Origin: Siphonodentalium dalli
Lineage: Eukaryota > Mollusca > Scaphopoda > Gadilida > Siphonodentaliidae
Direction: 5' to 3'
Assembly: GCA_032622095.1 (NCBI GenBank)
Contig: CP136067.1
Span: 125,711,030 to 125,775,029 of the forward strand
Length of the DNA: 64,000 bases
Under the pieces are notes generated by a model, which was not told where the DNA came from, made no database searches, and worked only from the letters and a program-made list of their open reading frames with translations. Below, piece by piece: positions 1-9,385 of this stretch. The position numbers and the translations under genes are program-made. The stretch's first letter is position 1, and each line of letters begins with the position of its first letter.

Positions 1-734
1 ACGGGTCGATTAATTAAAGCATACATGTAGCTGTAGGTGAGACTGTAGCCAATCACTGCGGGTGTGGCTTGCATGGTTGAAGTTTTTGAAAAATTGTGAA
101 TATTAATTTCCTATAATTACAGAAAGCTATTGATTCGTCGAGACATCACATTCTATGTGATCGCTCTTTGCAGAGAAATTTCATTGGAACGTTTATTTGA
201 AATGATACTGTACTCCACCAGTGGCCTCAGACCCAGTTGATTATAATAAGATCTTGGTCTGTGCTTCAACCAGACTGACATTTGAATATAGTCCTGATCT
301 GAGCTCATATGAAAAATAACTAGATTGGTGTCTCATCAGTCCTCGAGCTTTAGTAATTTTTATTAAATCAGCATCTCTTGCACAGATCTATAGTATTTCC
401 ATGGTCATATAGCGTGTGTCACTGAGGGCTTGCTTCCCTCATACATGTATGGTGTGCCTGTATAAACTCGAAAATTGAAGAAAATCAAAGTCTCCTCGAT
501 TAATACAGAAGACAATGCTATAGCGAGTCATCCCGACTAAAACAGAAGGTAAAACTATCTTGAGTCAGTCATTTTGATAAAGAATTTAGACTAGCTCCCT
601 ATCCATCCAAATCAATGAAAACAAGAGGTGATATGTCAATAGGAGTTATGGTCAAGCCTTGAGATAGCGTGTCTGTCATTTGCAGAATGAGGTCCCCAGA
701 GGGTGAATTTAGTGATGCTACCCAGACCTGTTAA
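1..734. repeat. long direct repeat, copy 1 (partner at 10643-11386)
   Basis: This stretch matches 10643-11386 almost base for base. The few differences are short indels, for example an extra ACCGGT in the partner copy near 10770. Similarity begins at the window edge, so the repeat may extend to the left. It ends at 734, twelve bases inside the hAT end described at 11375. Copy 1 therefore carries only the first 12 bases of the hAT terminal repeat (CAGACCTGTTAA) before the sequences diverge. The simplest reading is a recent duplication made after the hAT insertion, followed by truncation of this copy. I see no coding potential in it. Confidence 0.93.
653..734. mobile_element. MITE family A (CAAGCCTTGA), left half only
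   Basis: The left arm of the family-A hairpin begins at CAAGCCTTGAGATAG and runs through GCAGAATGAGGTCCCC to GATGCTACC. There the hAT end CAGACCTGTTAA starts, and the copy then breaks off. The right arm is missing, unlike the equivalent site at 11305-11958. Confidence 0.8.
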
Positions 735-809
735 GCTGGTAAAGACAATTCAGTAACTGAATAGATTCCAATACCCATACTCCCCCCCCCCCCGCGACAT
801 GAGGCCCCT

Positions 810-899
810 ATTCAGAGAGACAATAGAACACACCCGACATCTCGTTAACTAGCGAGATTCAGAGAGACAATAGAACACACCCGACATCTCGTTAGCGAG
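810..899. repeat. 47-bp tandem duplication
   Basis: Two adjacent copies of a 47-bp unit start at 810 and 857 with ATTCAGAGAGACAATAG. The second copy lacks a few bases near its end. A run of C (781-793) precedes it. Confidence 0.85.
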
Positions 900-1512
900 A
901 CTTACAAACAAGACTTGCCTATTTATTTCCTGGTTACAGGCGACAATTTTGTTTAAATAAAATGTTTTTATCAACAGCATTCCCCAAAACCGTGAGATTA
1001 TATGGAGGTTGCAGGAGAGCCGTGTTTAAGACATCAAATTGGGAGACTTAAGGGCAAAACGGGAGATTATATAGTTCACGTGCTTTCTGTTTGAACGTTC
1101 TGAAACAAAGAGTTGGATACTCAAAACTGCGATGCCACATGGCCCATTTTATACGTCATATGGGCATAGAAACGGGAACTCTTAGAAGGGGTCTGACTAG
1201 TAGTTGATTACCTCTGGCGACTAGTCGATTCCTTAAAATCACTAATTGTTTCAACACTACATGATTGGCGGAGTGATTTTAATTTGTTGTTTTCAATGAC
1301 GTAAAATTAAGAAGATAAAAGGAGATCAATATAGTAAATAATAACGAGATATGCTCAACAATCTCTAATGAAGAAGTAATTTAACTCAAGTATTACAGAA
1401 ATTATGAGATTTTTTACAATACATAACCAATGTAATGCAACGTAATCCACAGAATTTGGAGTTGCCGCCCAATCCACATCACACACCGTCTTGAATGACC
1501 TTTATTCCTTAC
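900..1512. other. non-coding stretch, no feature recognised
   Basis: AT-rich sequence with stops in all frames. It lies in the intron downstream of exon 3 of the minus-strand gene, or beyond it. I see no repeat with another copy in the window. Confidence 0.5.
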
Positions 1513-1682
1513 CTGGAGATCCATGGTATGGCACTGTGCCACTTCTGTCTGATATCAGAGGATCTATGCCACCCTCGTCCTTTCCATGTAAACCATGTGA
1601 CTTATCTGCTGCCTTCTTATTTGGCAGCACTGGTTCAATCCCCATGAGTACCTCACCACATTGAGCACACCAAGACATGTAC
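1513..1682 (-). CDS. zinc-finger gene, coding exon 3 (partial gene, continues off the left edge)
   Basis: On the minus strand this exon is bounded by a good acceptor (ATTTTCAG just above 1682) and a good donor (CCAG|GTAAGG below 1513). The first base completes an Arg codon begun in exon 2 (AG|G). The frame then reads YMSWCAQCGEVLMGIEP followed by a charged tail of about 40 residues, and the exon ends one base into a codon. Its CAQC is the second cysteine pair of the zinc finger that begins with CPEC at the end of exon 2. The stop codon a few bases beyond the donor is in the intron, so the gene must continue to at least one more exon left of the window or in the unannotated first 1.5 kb. Splice signals and phase support it strongly; there is no transcript evidence. 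Confidence 0.8.
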
Positions 1683-1714
1683 CTGAAAATGAAATGAGCC
1701 ACTATATAGCATTG

Positions 1715-1847
1715 TCAAGTCTTGATATAGTCATAGTGTTTCTGACATATCCAGAATGAGGTCCCCACTCCCCAGAGGGTGAATTTACTGATGCTAGTGA
1801 TGTGCTAGCATCATCAAATTCACCCTCATTCTGCAAATGTCAAGACT
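1715..1847. mobile_element. MITE family A, single hairpin
   Basis: An imperfect palindrome with arms CAAGTCTTGATATAG...GAATGAGGTCCCC and GGTGAATTTACTGATGCTAG, mirrored by CTAGCATCATCAAATTC...AATGTCAAGAC. It ends only about 32 bases upstream (in the gene's sense) of exon 3, so it lies where the branch point of that intron would normally be. Confidence 0.85.
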
Positions 1848-2257
1848 ACATTGTATATCCAGGTCACAGGGTTGGGCGGTACATTTAATAATTCGCTTTA
1901 TTCCATGATCCTGCCCTTATTCCATTCAATAAACCCATTCTATAAATATGATATTAAACATTCGTTTAATAACAGGAAATAGTGCCAGGTGACCTTTGAC
2001 CTCCGGTTTGTCCAACTTTGTCGTCTGTTTTCATTCCGTATGCTACATTTCAAAAATACTATGGCTTCCAATGTTTTCTAACAAACTATAATGAATGAAG
2101 AGTTTGAAAAGTTATGTCATTAAATATACGCCAGAGTCCTTGTTTAACTGGGACTATTTCTTTACGCGGACAAACAACGCATGCATTATATAGTTTCTCG
2201 TCCCATTTGTTTATTTAAGTATGTTTTACGAGATTTTGGATCACGTAATAAATAGAA
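1848..2257. other. intron sequence, no feature recognised
   Basis: AT-rich intronic sequence of the minus-strand gene between two MITEs. I see no open frame or repeat copy elsewhere in the window. Confidence 0.5.
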
Positions 2258-2400
2258 TCTACAACTTGTCCCCAGTTTATAGCGGAATTTACAAAACTCG
2301 TCAAGTAAATTAGGTCTGAACCTCGCCAAAGGCTCGGTCCAGACCTAATTTACTGAACTCGTTTTGTAAATTCCGCTATAAACTGGGGACAAGTTGTAGA
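2258..2400. mobile_element. MITE family C hairpin, copy 1
   Basis: Near-perfect palindrome: TCTACAACTTGTCCCCAG at the left is mirrored by CTGGGGACAAGTTGTAGA at the right, with arms of about 65 bases meeting at a GCCTCG/CGAGGC-like centre. The second copy at 3727-3867 has the same architecture but a different sequence in much of the arms. Confidence 0.85.
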
Positions 2401-2493
2401 TCCTCTATTTATTAAAAAAAAAGGAAGAAACAGACTTAATTTAATTGAACATTGGAGATACTAATCTAAAATATGTGAATTGTGTTAACACAG

Positions 2494-2893
2494 TTAACCC
2501 TTTACCCAACAGAACGGCCCTGTGCCAATGCATTCTCTTATATATGCGAGTCGACCATAGGTCGCCTCGCATATATAAGAGAATGCATTGGCTTAACACA
2601 TTAAAAATTATAAAATTGTTAAAGAATGTAAAAAAAAATGGTAAAAAGTGTTAAAAAAAGATTTTTTTTAGGCCAATGCATTCTCTTATATATGCGAGGC
2701 GACCTATGGTCGACTCGCATATATAAGAGAATGCATTGGCACAGGGCATAACTGTAACTATCACAATGTGGTCAAGGAGCCGGTTCCAATGATATCCATA
2801 TATGTATGGTTCTATTGAGGCAGACCGAAGATATTTTAGGCTGTTGAAGCTTTATTTGGCCGGTTTTGGCCGGTTTGTTGGGTAAAGGGTTAA
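2494..2893. mobile_element. inverted-repeat element containing two inner palindromes
   Basis: Termini are TTAACCCTTTACCCAACA at 2494 and its complement TGTTGGGTAAAGGGTTAA ending at 2893. Inside are two ~72-bp palindromes (2522-2593 and 2673-2744) built from GCCAATGCATTCTCTTAT. The second is the reverse complement of the first, so the element folds at two scales. The right-hand TTAA (2890-2893) is also the first four bases of the next element, so the two abut and share it. It lies in intron 2 of the minus-strand gene. It has no coding capacity. Confidence 0.8.
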
Positions 2894-3400
2894 AGGGATA
2901 CTGTACTCAAAGGTTGTTGTTGGTTTCTATAGTCTCCGAATCGTAGAATAAGGTAACCAGATTTCCATTAGATGAAAGTCTGTTGAGTACGAAGTAATGT
3001 TACGGATGGCAGATTAGCCGGAATGCTAAAATACAATTTGCCATTGTCGAGTAATTTATGTACAGTTTTCAAGCAAATGTATCAAATAAATGTTATATTA
3101 CATGTATATGCATAATAGTCCAAGATACTCATTTCAGTGAGTGGCTTGAGTTTACACCTCGTATCAACATACTTTTCTACACGATCATGTGTGACACGTG
3201 TTACCCAATCCACTATCCAGCCTTAAATTAAATTTATATCAAATTATTAACTTTGATTTTAAGATAATCTATTGAACTGAATGTTCACTGTTTACTTAAT
3301 ACATCTTCGACTCAAATCACTTATGTTTCTGTATATTATCAATATTAGATCATTGTTATTATCGGGAATTTATTGAAAATGGCATACAGTACCCCTTTAA
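2890..3400. mobile_element. TTAA-ended MITE (family G), copy 1
   Basis: About 510 bases bounded by TTAAAGGGATACTGTA and TACAGTACCCCTTTAA. A second copy lies at 59214-59753 in the opposite orientation, with matching internal blocks (such as the TCGAGTAATTT and ATAAATTCC regions). TTAA at both ends resembles the target of piggyBac-type transposases; that assignment is inference, because no transposase is encoded. Confidence 0.85.
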
Positions 3401-3726
3401 GCATACAATACTGGTGTGCTTTTAATTTTTTGTTTACTGGATACTTGATGAGTAGTCATTTGATTTCAATTCAATTATTTTGGCGATGTTCAGCTTAAAA
3501 TCGCAGGTGCACAGCTTCTCATGCTGGTTGATATATATGTTTATCACATAATTTGCCCATAAAAGCAGTTTCATAATTATCGATAAGAGACACGTTTAAT
3601 ATCAGCGCGTGCGATGACGTCAAATCGTTCTTCAAATGACTTGCGATCGCTGCGGGTTTTATCGTTGTTTTCGATGGATATTTCGCATTGCTTCGCGTTT
3701 ATTTGATCATACATGTGATAAAAAGT
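3401..3726. other. intron sequence, no feature recognised
   Basis: AT-rich intronic sequence between two MITEs. I see nothing that supports a gene or regulatory element. Confidence 0.45.
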
Positions 3727-3867
3727 ATCTCACACTCGTCCTATTTTATACGTAATTTATCAACCTCGTCCACTAAATTCTATTTGAGCCTCGGTAAACC
3801 TCGGCTCAAATCGAATTTAGTGAACTCGGTTGATAAATTCCGTATAAAATAGAAACTCATGTGAGAT
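3727..3867. mobile_element. MITE family C hairpin, copy 2 (diverged)
   Basis: Palindrome with ATCTCACACTCGTCC at the left and complementary ACTCATGTGAGAT at the right, arms meeting at GAGCCTCGGTAAACCTCGG. Layout and the short blocks ACTCG, AATTTAGT and CCTCG match copy 1 at 2258-2400. Confidence 0.8.
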
Positions 3868-3939
3868 CCTCTATATATGTGCCAAGTTTTAAAATTGACC
3901 AGAATAATGGCTCTGACAAAGTTCCAGATGGACAGACGC

Positions 3940-4172
3940 ACGCACATGCATACAGACCAAGGTCATTACTATGGTCCTCCGACGAAATGTCTGGGGACAA
4001 ACAGAAAGTTTCTAAAAAAAACTAAAATACTTGTTAATTTGATAATAAAAATACTTTCCAGAAAAGATGAGGCCTGAGCAGAATGAGTTTCCCAGAGGGT
4101 GAATTAGGTTATGCTAGTCCACTGTGCGGGGTAGCACCACTTAATGTATCCTTTGGGGACCTCATTCTGCAA
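3940..4172. mobile_element. MITE family A, internal segment plus second hairpin
   Basis: The part at 4072-4172 is the family hairpin (GCAGAATGAG...GGGTGAATTAGG, mirrored by GGGGACCTCATTCTGC), degraded on the right arm. The A-rich part before it (GAAAGTTTCTAAAAAAAACT, GATGAGGCC) is shared with 6420-6490 and with the interior of the longer copy at 37475-37913. This is a 5'-deleted long-form copy. Confidence 0.7.
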
Positions 4173-4189
4173 ATGTCCGGCACCATATT

Positions 4190-4600
4190 TTATGGCTATA
4201 GTGTCATCCAGGATGGTCCATACTAAATATTATTGAGTTGTATCGTGGTAATCTCCTTATTTAGAATATGCACTTGACATTTACTATACGATTACTTGAA
4301 GTTGTAATGATCCTTATTTGGCATGTGACATAATACCCATAGATTAGGAGAAAATACTATATTTATTTAATATCTTTGCAAATAGAATTATAATATGTAT
4401 ACGTGTTCTGTCTGATCATTCCCCAATTATGAATAAACGTATGTTAGTTTTGATTTTGAACATATGGCGTTTGGTCAGTTAAGATACGTGATGCTAATGT
4501 ATAGTTTATTCGATAACTTCATGAGATTAATAACAAAATTGAAAAAAATTCCTTCTATCTGAGTGTTGAAGCTTTTCTCTGGAGTTTTAACTTGATTTTT
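4190..4600. other. intron sequence, no feature recognised
   Basis: AT-rich, stops in all frames, no repeat copy seen elsewhere in the window. Confidence 0.45.
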
Positions 4601-4604
4601 TGAA

Positions 4605-4770
4605 CTTCATGAGATTGCAATCAAATACGGTGGGTGTGGCTTGTATGAATAAGTGAATATTAATTCAATTAGCAGGAAGCGATTCATTGGTGAATCAACA
4701 CATCGCTCGCTGCGTGTTGGCTCGATTTCTCCCTTTTGAAATAATTTAACCATGACAGTCTTTAGACCAT
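4605..4770. repeat. diverged relative of the 1-734 repeat
   Basis: Blocks GGGTGTGGCTTG, GTGAATATTAATT and AAGCGATTCATTG occur in the same order and spacing as in 50-180 and 10690-10820. This suggests the long direct repeat includes an older interspersed element. Confidence 0.45.
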
Positions 4771-4910
4771 AAGTTGATTGAAATAATTTTATTTAGACTG
4801 GTCCATATTACTCAATAAAGTAAGTGAGAGGGTATACTGTATATTTTACAGTTTTCACTCTTCTGTGAATGGATAACTAATATGGTATAAAATACTAAGG
4901 CTGTACATAC

Positions 4911-5450
4911 CTTTTGTTAAAACTTCGACATTCCGGACAAATTTTAACCATTTTCCTCCGCGACCTTCTTGAGCTTAACGGATCAACCTCTCCCTTCACA
5001 ACATTCTCATCTATTCCTAACTCATCCAGCATGTCGGTCAATCCACCAGCCTTCACCGTCGTCTGAGTAAAATTTGTTCTGTCGTCTTCAACAACCGTAC
5101 TCATGACATCACTAACCACCTCATAAGACGCCCTTTGATGATAATCTTTTCTAGCATTTTGGATTTCGCGGTCATCATTTGGTGCACTAATTTTCCTGTG
5201 ACTGATCGCAGGGGAGATGTCATTGTCCGATGTTACCATGGTGAATACATCAGTCTCCTGATCACCGACACCAGTGTCTTTGGTCGAATGGCCTCCCTTG
5301 GGGGAAGATATTTGTTTCGAGCTATTCTCGTTTTGGAATTTTGAATATGAGTCATCAAGGGAACTAAAATAGCGGTCGAGCGATTCTTTAGCGATTGTCT
5401 TTCGTTTGTTGAGAATTTCGTCTATGTCATGTGACTTATCAATATTACCC
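4911..5450 (-). CDS. zinc-finger gene, coding exon 2
   Basis: On the minus strand the exon starts after TTTCTTTTTCAG and ends at AAAAG|GTATGT; both are good splice sites. The frame is open over all 180 codons. It begins GNIDKSHDIDEILNKRK after an Arg codon shared with exon 1 (CG|G) and is rich in Ser, Asp and Lys. Its last residues, KMVKICPECRSFNKR, hold the first half of a C-x2-C-x3-N-x6-C-x2-C finger completed in exon 3. That spacing is that of RanBP2-type zinc fingers, although the usual Trp two residues before the first Cys is absent (Lys-Ile here). An ATG at 5239 makes a shorter frame look like a separate small gene; the splice phases show it is internal. I do not recognise the protein family. 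Confidence 0.82.
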
Positions 5451-5459
5451 CTGAAAAAG

Positions 5460-6110
5460 AAACAAAATCATATTTTCACAGGCTTTGTTCTACAAAATCA
5501 GCCTCGGGCTGAAAAAGGCCCTGTGTTTTCTATAATGGGGTTGAATTCCATGTGCAGTATTCTGGCAACATGCTCCCGAAAATATTGTACAGGGAGACAG
5601 AGGAATTTCATTTACTAGTAATAAATAAAAATAAAAAAAAAGGAGAACAGCCCATATAAGTTTATAAGAATAAGCCTAAAAGCATACAAGTACCAGTACT
5701 CCCAGTTGCCTAATAATAGTGATGGGTGGGGATTGAGGCTGAAATTAATAATAGCGATGGGTATGTGCAATTTTACTCTATGTCTCAATGCCATATAATA
5801 GTGATCTGACATTGGGAACTCTCTCCAAAATTAATAATCGTGCTGACACTATTATTATGCACCTGAGAGTACATTGTAACTTTAGGAGCGCCTTTATTAT
5901 TTGCATTCAAAGGGCAACAAATCCATAAATGCTCTTTACCACAGGATTTTTTTTTATTATTGGGTGCTGGACCACATTTTAAAACCTGATAAAACTGAAT
6001 CTTTTGAAAGTTAATATCTGTTATTCTCATGAATGGACTCATAATCCAGGCCTCAAAATATGCTGCCGGAAATTCATCCTCTGGGAGTCCTCAATCTGCA
6101 ATGAGAGACC
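5460..6110. other. intron 1, repeat-poor part
   Basis: AT-rich intron of the minus-strand gene between exon 2 and the first family-B MITE. No supported coding sequence or duplicated element. Confidence 0.5.
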
Positions 6111-6329
6111 TACAGTAAAAAAGCCCTAAGTAATCGACTCCTTAAACACAGCAGAATTATGGGTAACTTTCCAGGATTTAGTCGGAAATATGGCTTGTTG
6201 CCATTCATCGGAAAGCTCTCCCTGAGAGCTTTCCGATGAATGGCAACAAGCCATATTTCCAATAAATCCTGAAAAGTTACCCATAATTCTGCTGTGTTTA
6301 AGGAGTCGATTACTTAGGGCATTACTGTA
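6111..6329. mobile_element. MITE family B, long hairpin
   Basis: A 219-bp near-perfect palindrome from TACAGTA to TACTGTA's mirror (ATTACTGTA). Each arm contains AGTAATCGACTCCTTAA and ACCCATAATTCTGCTGTG, and the arms meet at AGCTCTCCCTGAGAGCT. A second, shorter copy is at 6655-6802. Ends are TA, as in Tc1/mariner-type insertions (inference). It lies in intron 1. Confidence 0.9.
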
Positions 6330-6389
6330 CCATAGACACAGATATAAGTTCCCGGATGGTGAAGATGGTATTGTGCTCCCATTGGGCAC

Positions 6390-6615
6390 CTCGATTATGC
6401 ATTGTACTTAATGCCAATATGGGGACATAGAAAAACTAAACTAAAAAAAAAACTTTCTAAAGAAACTAAAAAACTTGTCATCCAGAGAAGATGAGGCCCA
6501 AGCAGACTGAGGTCCCCAGAGGGTTAATTTAGTGATGCTAGCCTGCTGTGTGGGGTAGCATTAGTAAATTCACCCTCTGAGGACCCCCTTCTACAAATGA
6601 CTGGCACCATATTTT
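6390..6615. mobile_element. MITE family A, internal segment plus second hairpin
   Basis: Starts with the interior block CACCTCGATTATGCATT, which also occurs near 9935 and, inverted, near 37700. It continues through the A-rich block and GATGAGGCCCAAGCAG to a hairpin (GAGGTCCCCAGAGGG, mirrored by CCCTCTGAGGACC). This is a long-form copy without its first hairpin, in intron 1. Confidence 0.75.
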
Positions 6616-6654
6616 GAGGCCTGAGTATTGTCCCATGGTGTCACATTATAAATG

Positions 6655-6802
6655 TACAGTAATGCCCTAGTAATCGACTCCTTAACCACAGCAGAATTAG
6701 CTTTCCGATGAATGGCAACAAGCCATATTTCCGACTAAATCCTGAAAAGTTACCCATAATACTGCTGTGGTTAAGGAGTCGATTACTTAGGGCATTACTG
6801 TA
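6655..6802. mobile_element. MITE family B, short hairpin abutting exon 1
   Basis: A 148-bp palindrome with ends TACAGTAATGCCCTAG and GGGCATTACTGTA, a shorter version of 6111-6329 with one central arm deleted. Its right end is 20 bases from the donor of exon 1 (GT at 6823-6822), so the MITE makes up nearly the whole 5' end of the intron. Confidence 0.9.
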
Positions 6803-6823
6803 CGAGGCAAATTCAATACAAAC

Positions 6824-9306
6824 CGGATGTCACTCAAATTCTTTGGAACGCTGGGCGATGAGGGAGACTCCTGACAATCCTCGTTCTCCACCTGACTAGC
6901 AGAAATCATCACAGAACTCTCTGGATAATATGGACGGCTTTCCTGAAACTTTCCGGAATTCACTGCTGCACAGTCATCAGTTTGTTGGGTCATATCACAG
7001 CTGGAATTTCGACGTGGGTTCGCTTGACCTTGAGAAGTTTCTTTGGGAGGGTGAGGAATAAACATAGGTTGACCATAAACATCAACCTGGCGCGGAGACA
7101 CAAAACTAACACCAGGGGGTGCTGGAGGTGGTTGAGAGTACCTCATCATTCCACTGTTCATTGCTAAGGGATTTCCAGTGTTCATTGTTAAGGGATGTCC
7201 GCTGTTCATTGCCAAGGGATGTCCGCTGTTCATTGCTAACATATTTCCACTGTTCATTGCTAATTGATTGACTCCAATAGGATATTGAGAAACATAACCA
7301 TGTGCAGTTGGAACACTTTGTATATATTGAGTTTGTCCTTGGGAATTATCGTAAGAAACTTGCATGGGATAAGAATTTCCGAACTGGTCAGATGTTGGTG
7401 TTGTCGGTACACTCATGATCGGCGAAGATGGAACAGGATGTGGATACTGTTGTTGATAGTAAGGAGATGGCTGATAACCATATGCAGCTGTTGGCGGGAT
7501 GGACGGAGTCCCTTGATACTGAGGTGGCGGGTAGTTAGCATAGAATTGTGGTGGTATATTAGCAGGTTGCGCCGCTGAATTCAAACTGTAGCCCAATGCT
7601 GGCCTTCCTTTGAATGCCTGACTATAAATTTCATCGCTCGAAAAGGCAAAGGATCCTCCAGTTTGAACTAATACTTGGTCATAATTTCTACTGCTACCAG
7701 CATTTGATCGGTCGCTATGGAGTTCACTTCCACTTCTGAATGTCATATTTGGTGATCGGTCCAAAAGTTTGCTCCCATCGCTGTACACTGCATTTGGTGA
7801 ATGGTCATGAAGTTCGCTCCCGCCCATGTATGCTATATTTGGTGAATGGTCAGCCTGAAGTTCACTACCAAAGTTTTGTGATTGGTCAGTTTGAAATTTG
7901 CCCCCACTCCTGAATGCCACATTGTCAATATGTCTAGGTTCACATTTTGGACGAGAAAGTTTCTTAATGTCATCTTTAACACCTGTGTATTGCATAGGAC
8001 TTCTCCGTGAGACATCTTTGATGGTATCGAGTGCTCCATCATGAAGAACAATATGCTTGTCCCTGGGTTCGACAACATATGTCTCCGAACTTTTCGCAGT
8101 TTCCATATTAGGCTTCCGTTTATGTAGTGACTCCAGATCTTTCATGGACTTGTGAACAAACTCCTGATATTTCTCTTCACCTAGAAGTTCTCTTAAATGT
8201 CCTGACAAGTTTTGGTCAAGAAAATTGCTTGTAATCATCCCATAATCTGGTTGAGGTTTTCTGACATCGTTAACGTGATCAATTTCTGTGTAGCTTGATT
8301 TCGAAGCAGGATAAACAGACGTTTTTGAAGAACCCTCCGAACCTTCAACATCTCCTCGGTGAGTTGATAAGCCAAGGTCACTGTAGTCACCTGATTTCCC
8401 AAGGTCGGCAAATTCAGCTGATTTTCTAAACATAACAACATGTTCTAATTCCTGAGATTCACGAATGGACATCTTCAGTATTTTAGACCTGATGTTATCG
8501 TCTAGCCTGTCACTAAAAAGCTCCTCAAATGACTCGAGTAAAGCCTGATTTCTCCCGGTATTTTTACTTGTTTCCGAATGTCGAACTGGTTCTTCTGAAT
8601 CAAACGTAGGCTCTGTTTTTGGCAGGTATTTTGACGTAGATCTATGAGGTTCATTGCTAACTGTGGGTTTCAGTTTAGAATTTCCAATATCATTATTTGT
8701 TGCCATTGTCGAAGCTTCATATGAATCATTCTGATGCCTCCCACTAATATTCTTTTCATCTTTCCTTCCATTATCAATCTTTTCTTCTTTCCTTCCATTA
8801 TCATTCTGTGGCTCCCTCAAACCTTTAGATTGATTACTGTGAATAATGTCGTCTGTTTTGTATTTATTAAACTTTGGATGCTTGTGATCATGCCCTTTCA
8901 CAATTGATTCGATTGACTCGAACAAACTCCTTCGCTCTTCATCATGTTCACTGTTCTGTCTCTCGAACCTCCTTGAATCATCACGCAACCCGTCGTATTC
9001 TGAGCTTAATGCTTGTGAAGATGTCTGCTCAACCCTAATACCTTTATTATGACTACATCTGGTTTCTGGATTTCCATTGCTAAAACTGTCTGGTGATATT
9101 GTAGCAGCATAGCCAGCTGTATCTGAATCAGTTGGTAAGTGATCATAACCGGGTTTTTTTCTATTTATATGCCGATTTTTGTTGGACCCATGATTGTTTT
9201 TATTTGAAGCAGGTTTGGTTTGTGTCACTTGTTGAGATAAATCAAAGTACGCCAATCGTCTTTTCCGGATTTCATCTAAGCTAGTCGGCCTGTTGTCATC
9301 TTCCAT
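6824..9306 (-). CDS. zinc-finger gene, coding exon 1 (long low-complexity region)
   Basis: The start at 9306 gives MEDDNRPTSLDEIRKRRLAYF. It lies 29 bases inside an exon that opens after GTTTCAG at 9336, so a 5' untranslated exon is expected further right. I end the coding exon at 6824 (CG|GTTTGT): the two bases left over join the first base of exon 2 to make Arg 828 and keep the frame, whereas reading on gives 11 more residues and a stop inside intron/MITE sequence. The product is 827 codons plus two bases. Residues 1-460 are charged and Ser/Lys/Asp-rich. About 470-535 contain four imperfect SPN...GSEL repeats, 575-625 are Pro/Tyr/Gln-rich, and about 681-720 hold five 8-residue repeats (LAMNSGHP type). 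No catalytic domain is visible; the protein looks largely disordered. Function unknown. Confidence 0.85.
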
Positions 9307-9335
9307 GTCTCTTGATGGTCTCCTCAGACACTACC
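9307..9335 (-). other. 5' untranslated part of the ATG exon
   Basis: Between the acceptor CAG (9338-9336) and the ATG at 9306 there are 29 untranslated bases. A pyrimidine-containing stretch precedes the AG. The upstream non-coding exon and promoter were not identified. Confidence 0.5.
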
Positions 9336-9385
9336 CTGAAACAGATGTACACAGAATTATCCTTTGATTACTAACAAGCCTTGAA

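Noticed and set aside
4895-5239. 114-residue frame as an independent small gene
   Set aside because: The frame is open upstream of its ATG to a splice acceptor at 5451, and its end runs past a strong donor into the intron.
6787-9306. 839-residue frame as a complete single-exon gene
   Set aside because: The last 11 codons run toward a MITE, the stop lies within the MITE end, and a phase-matched donor at 6823 joins it to exon 2.
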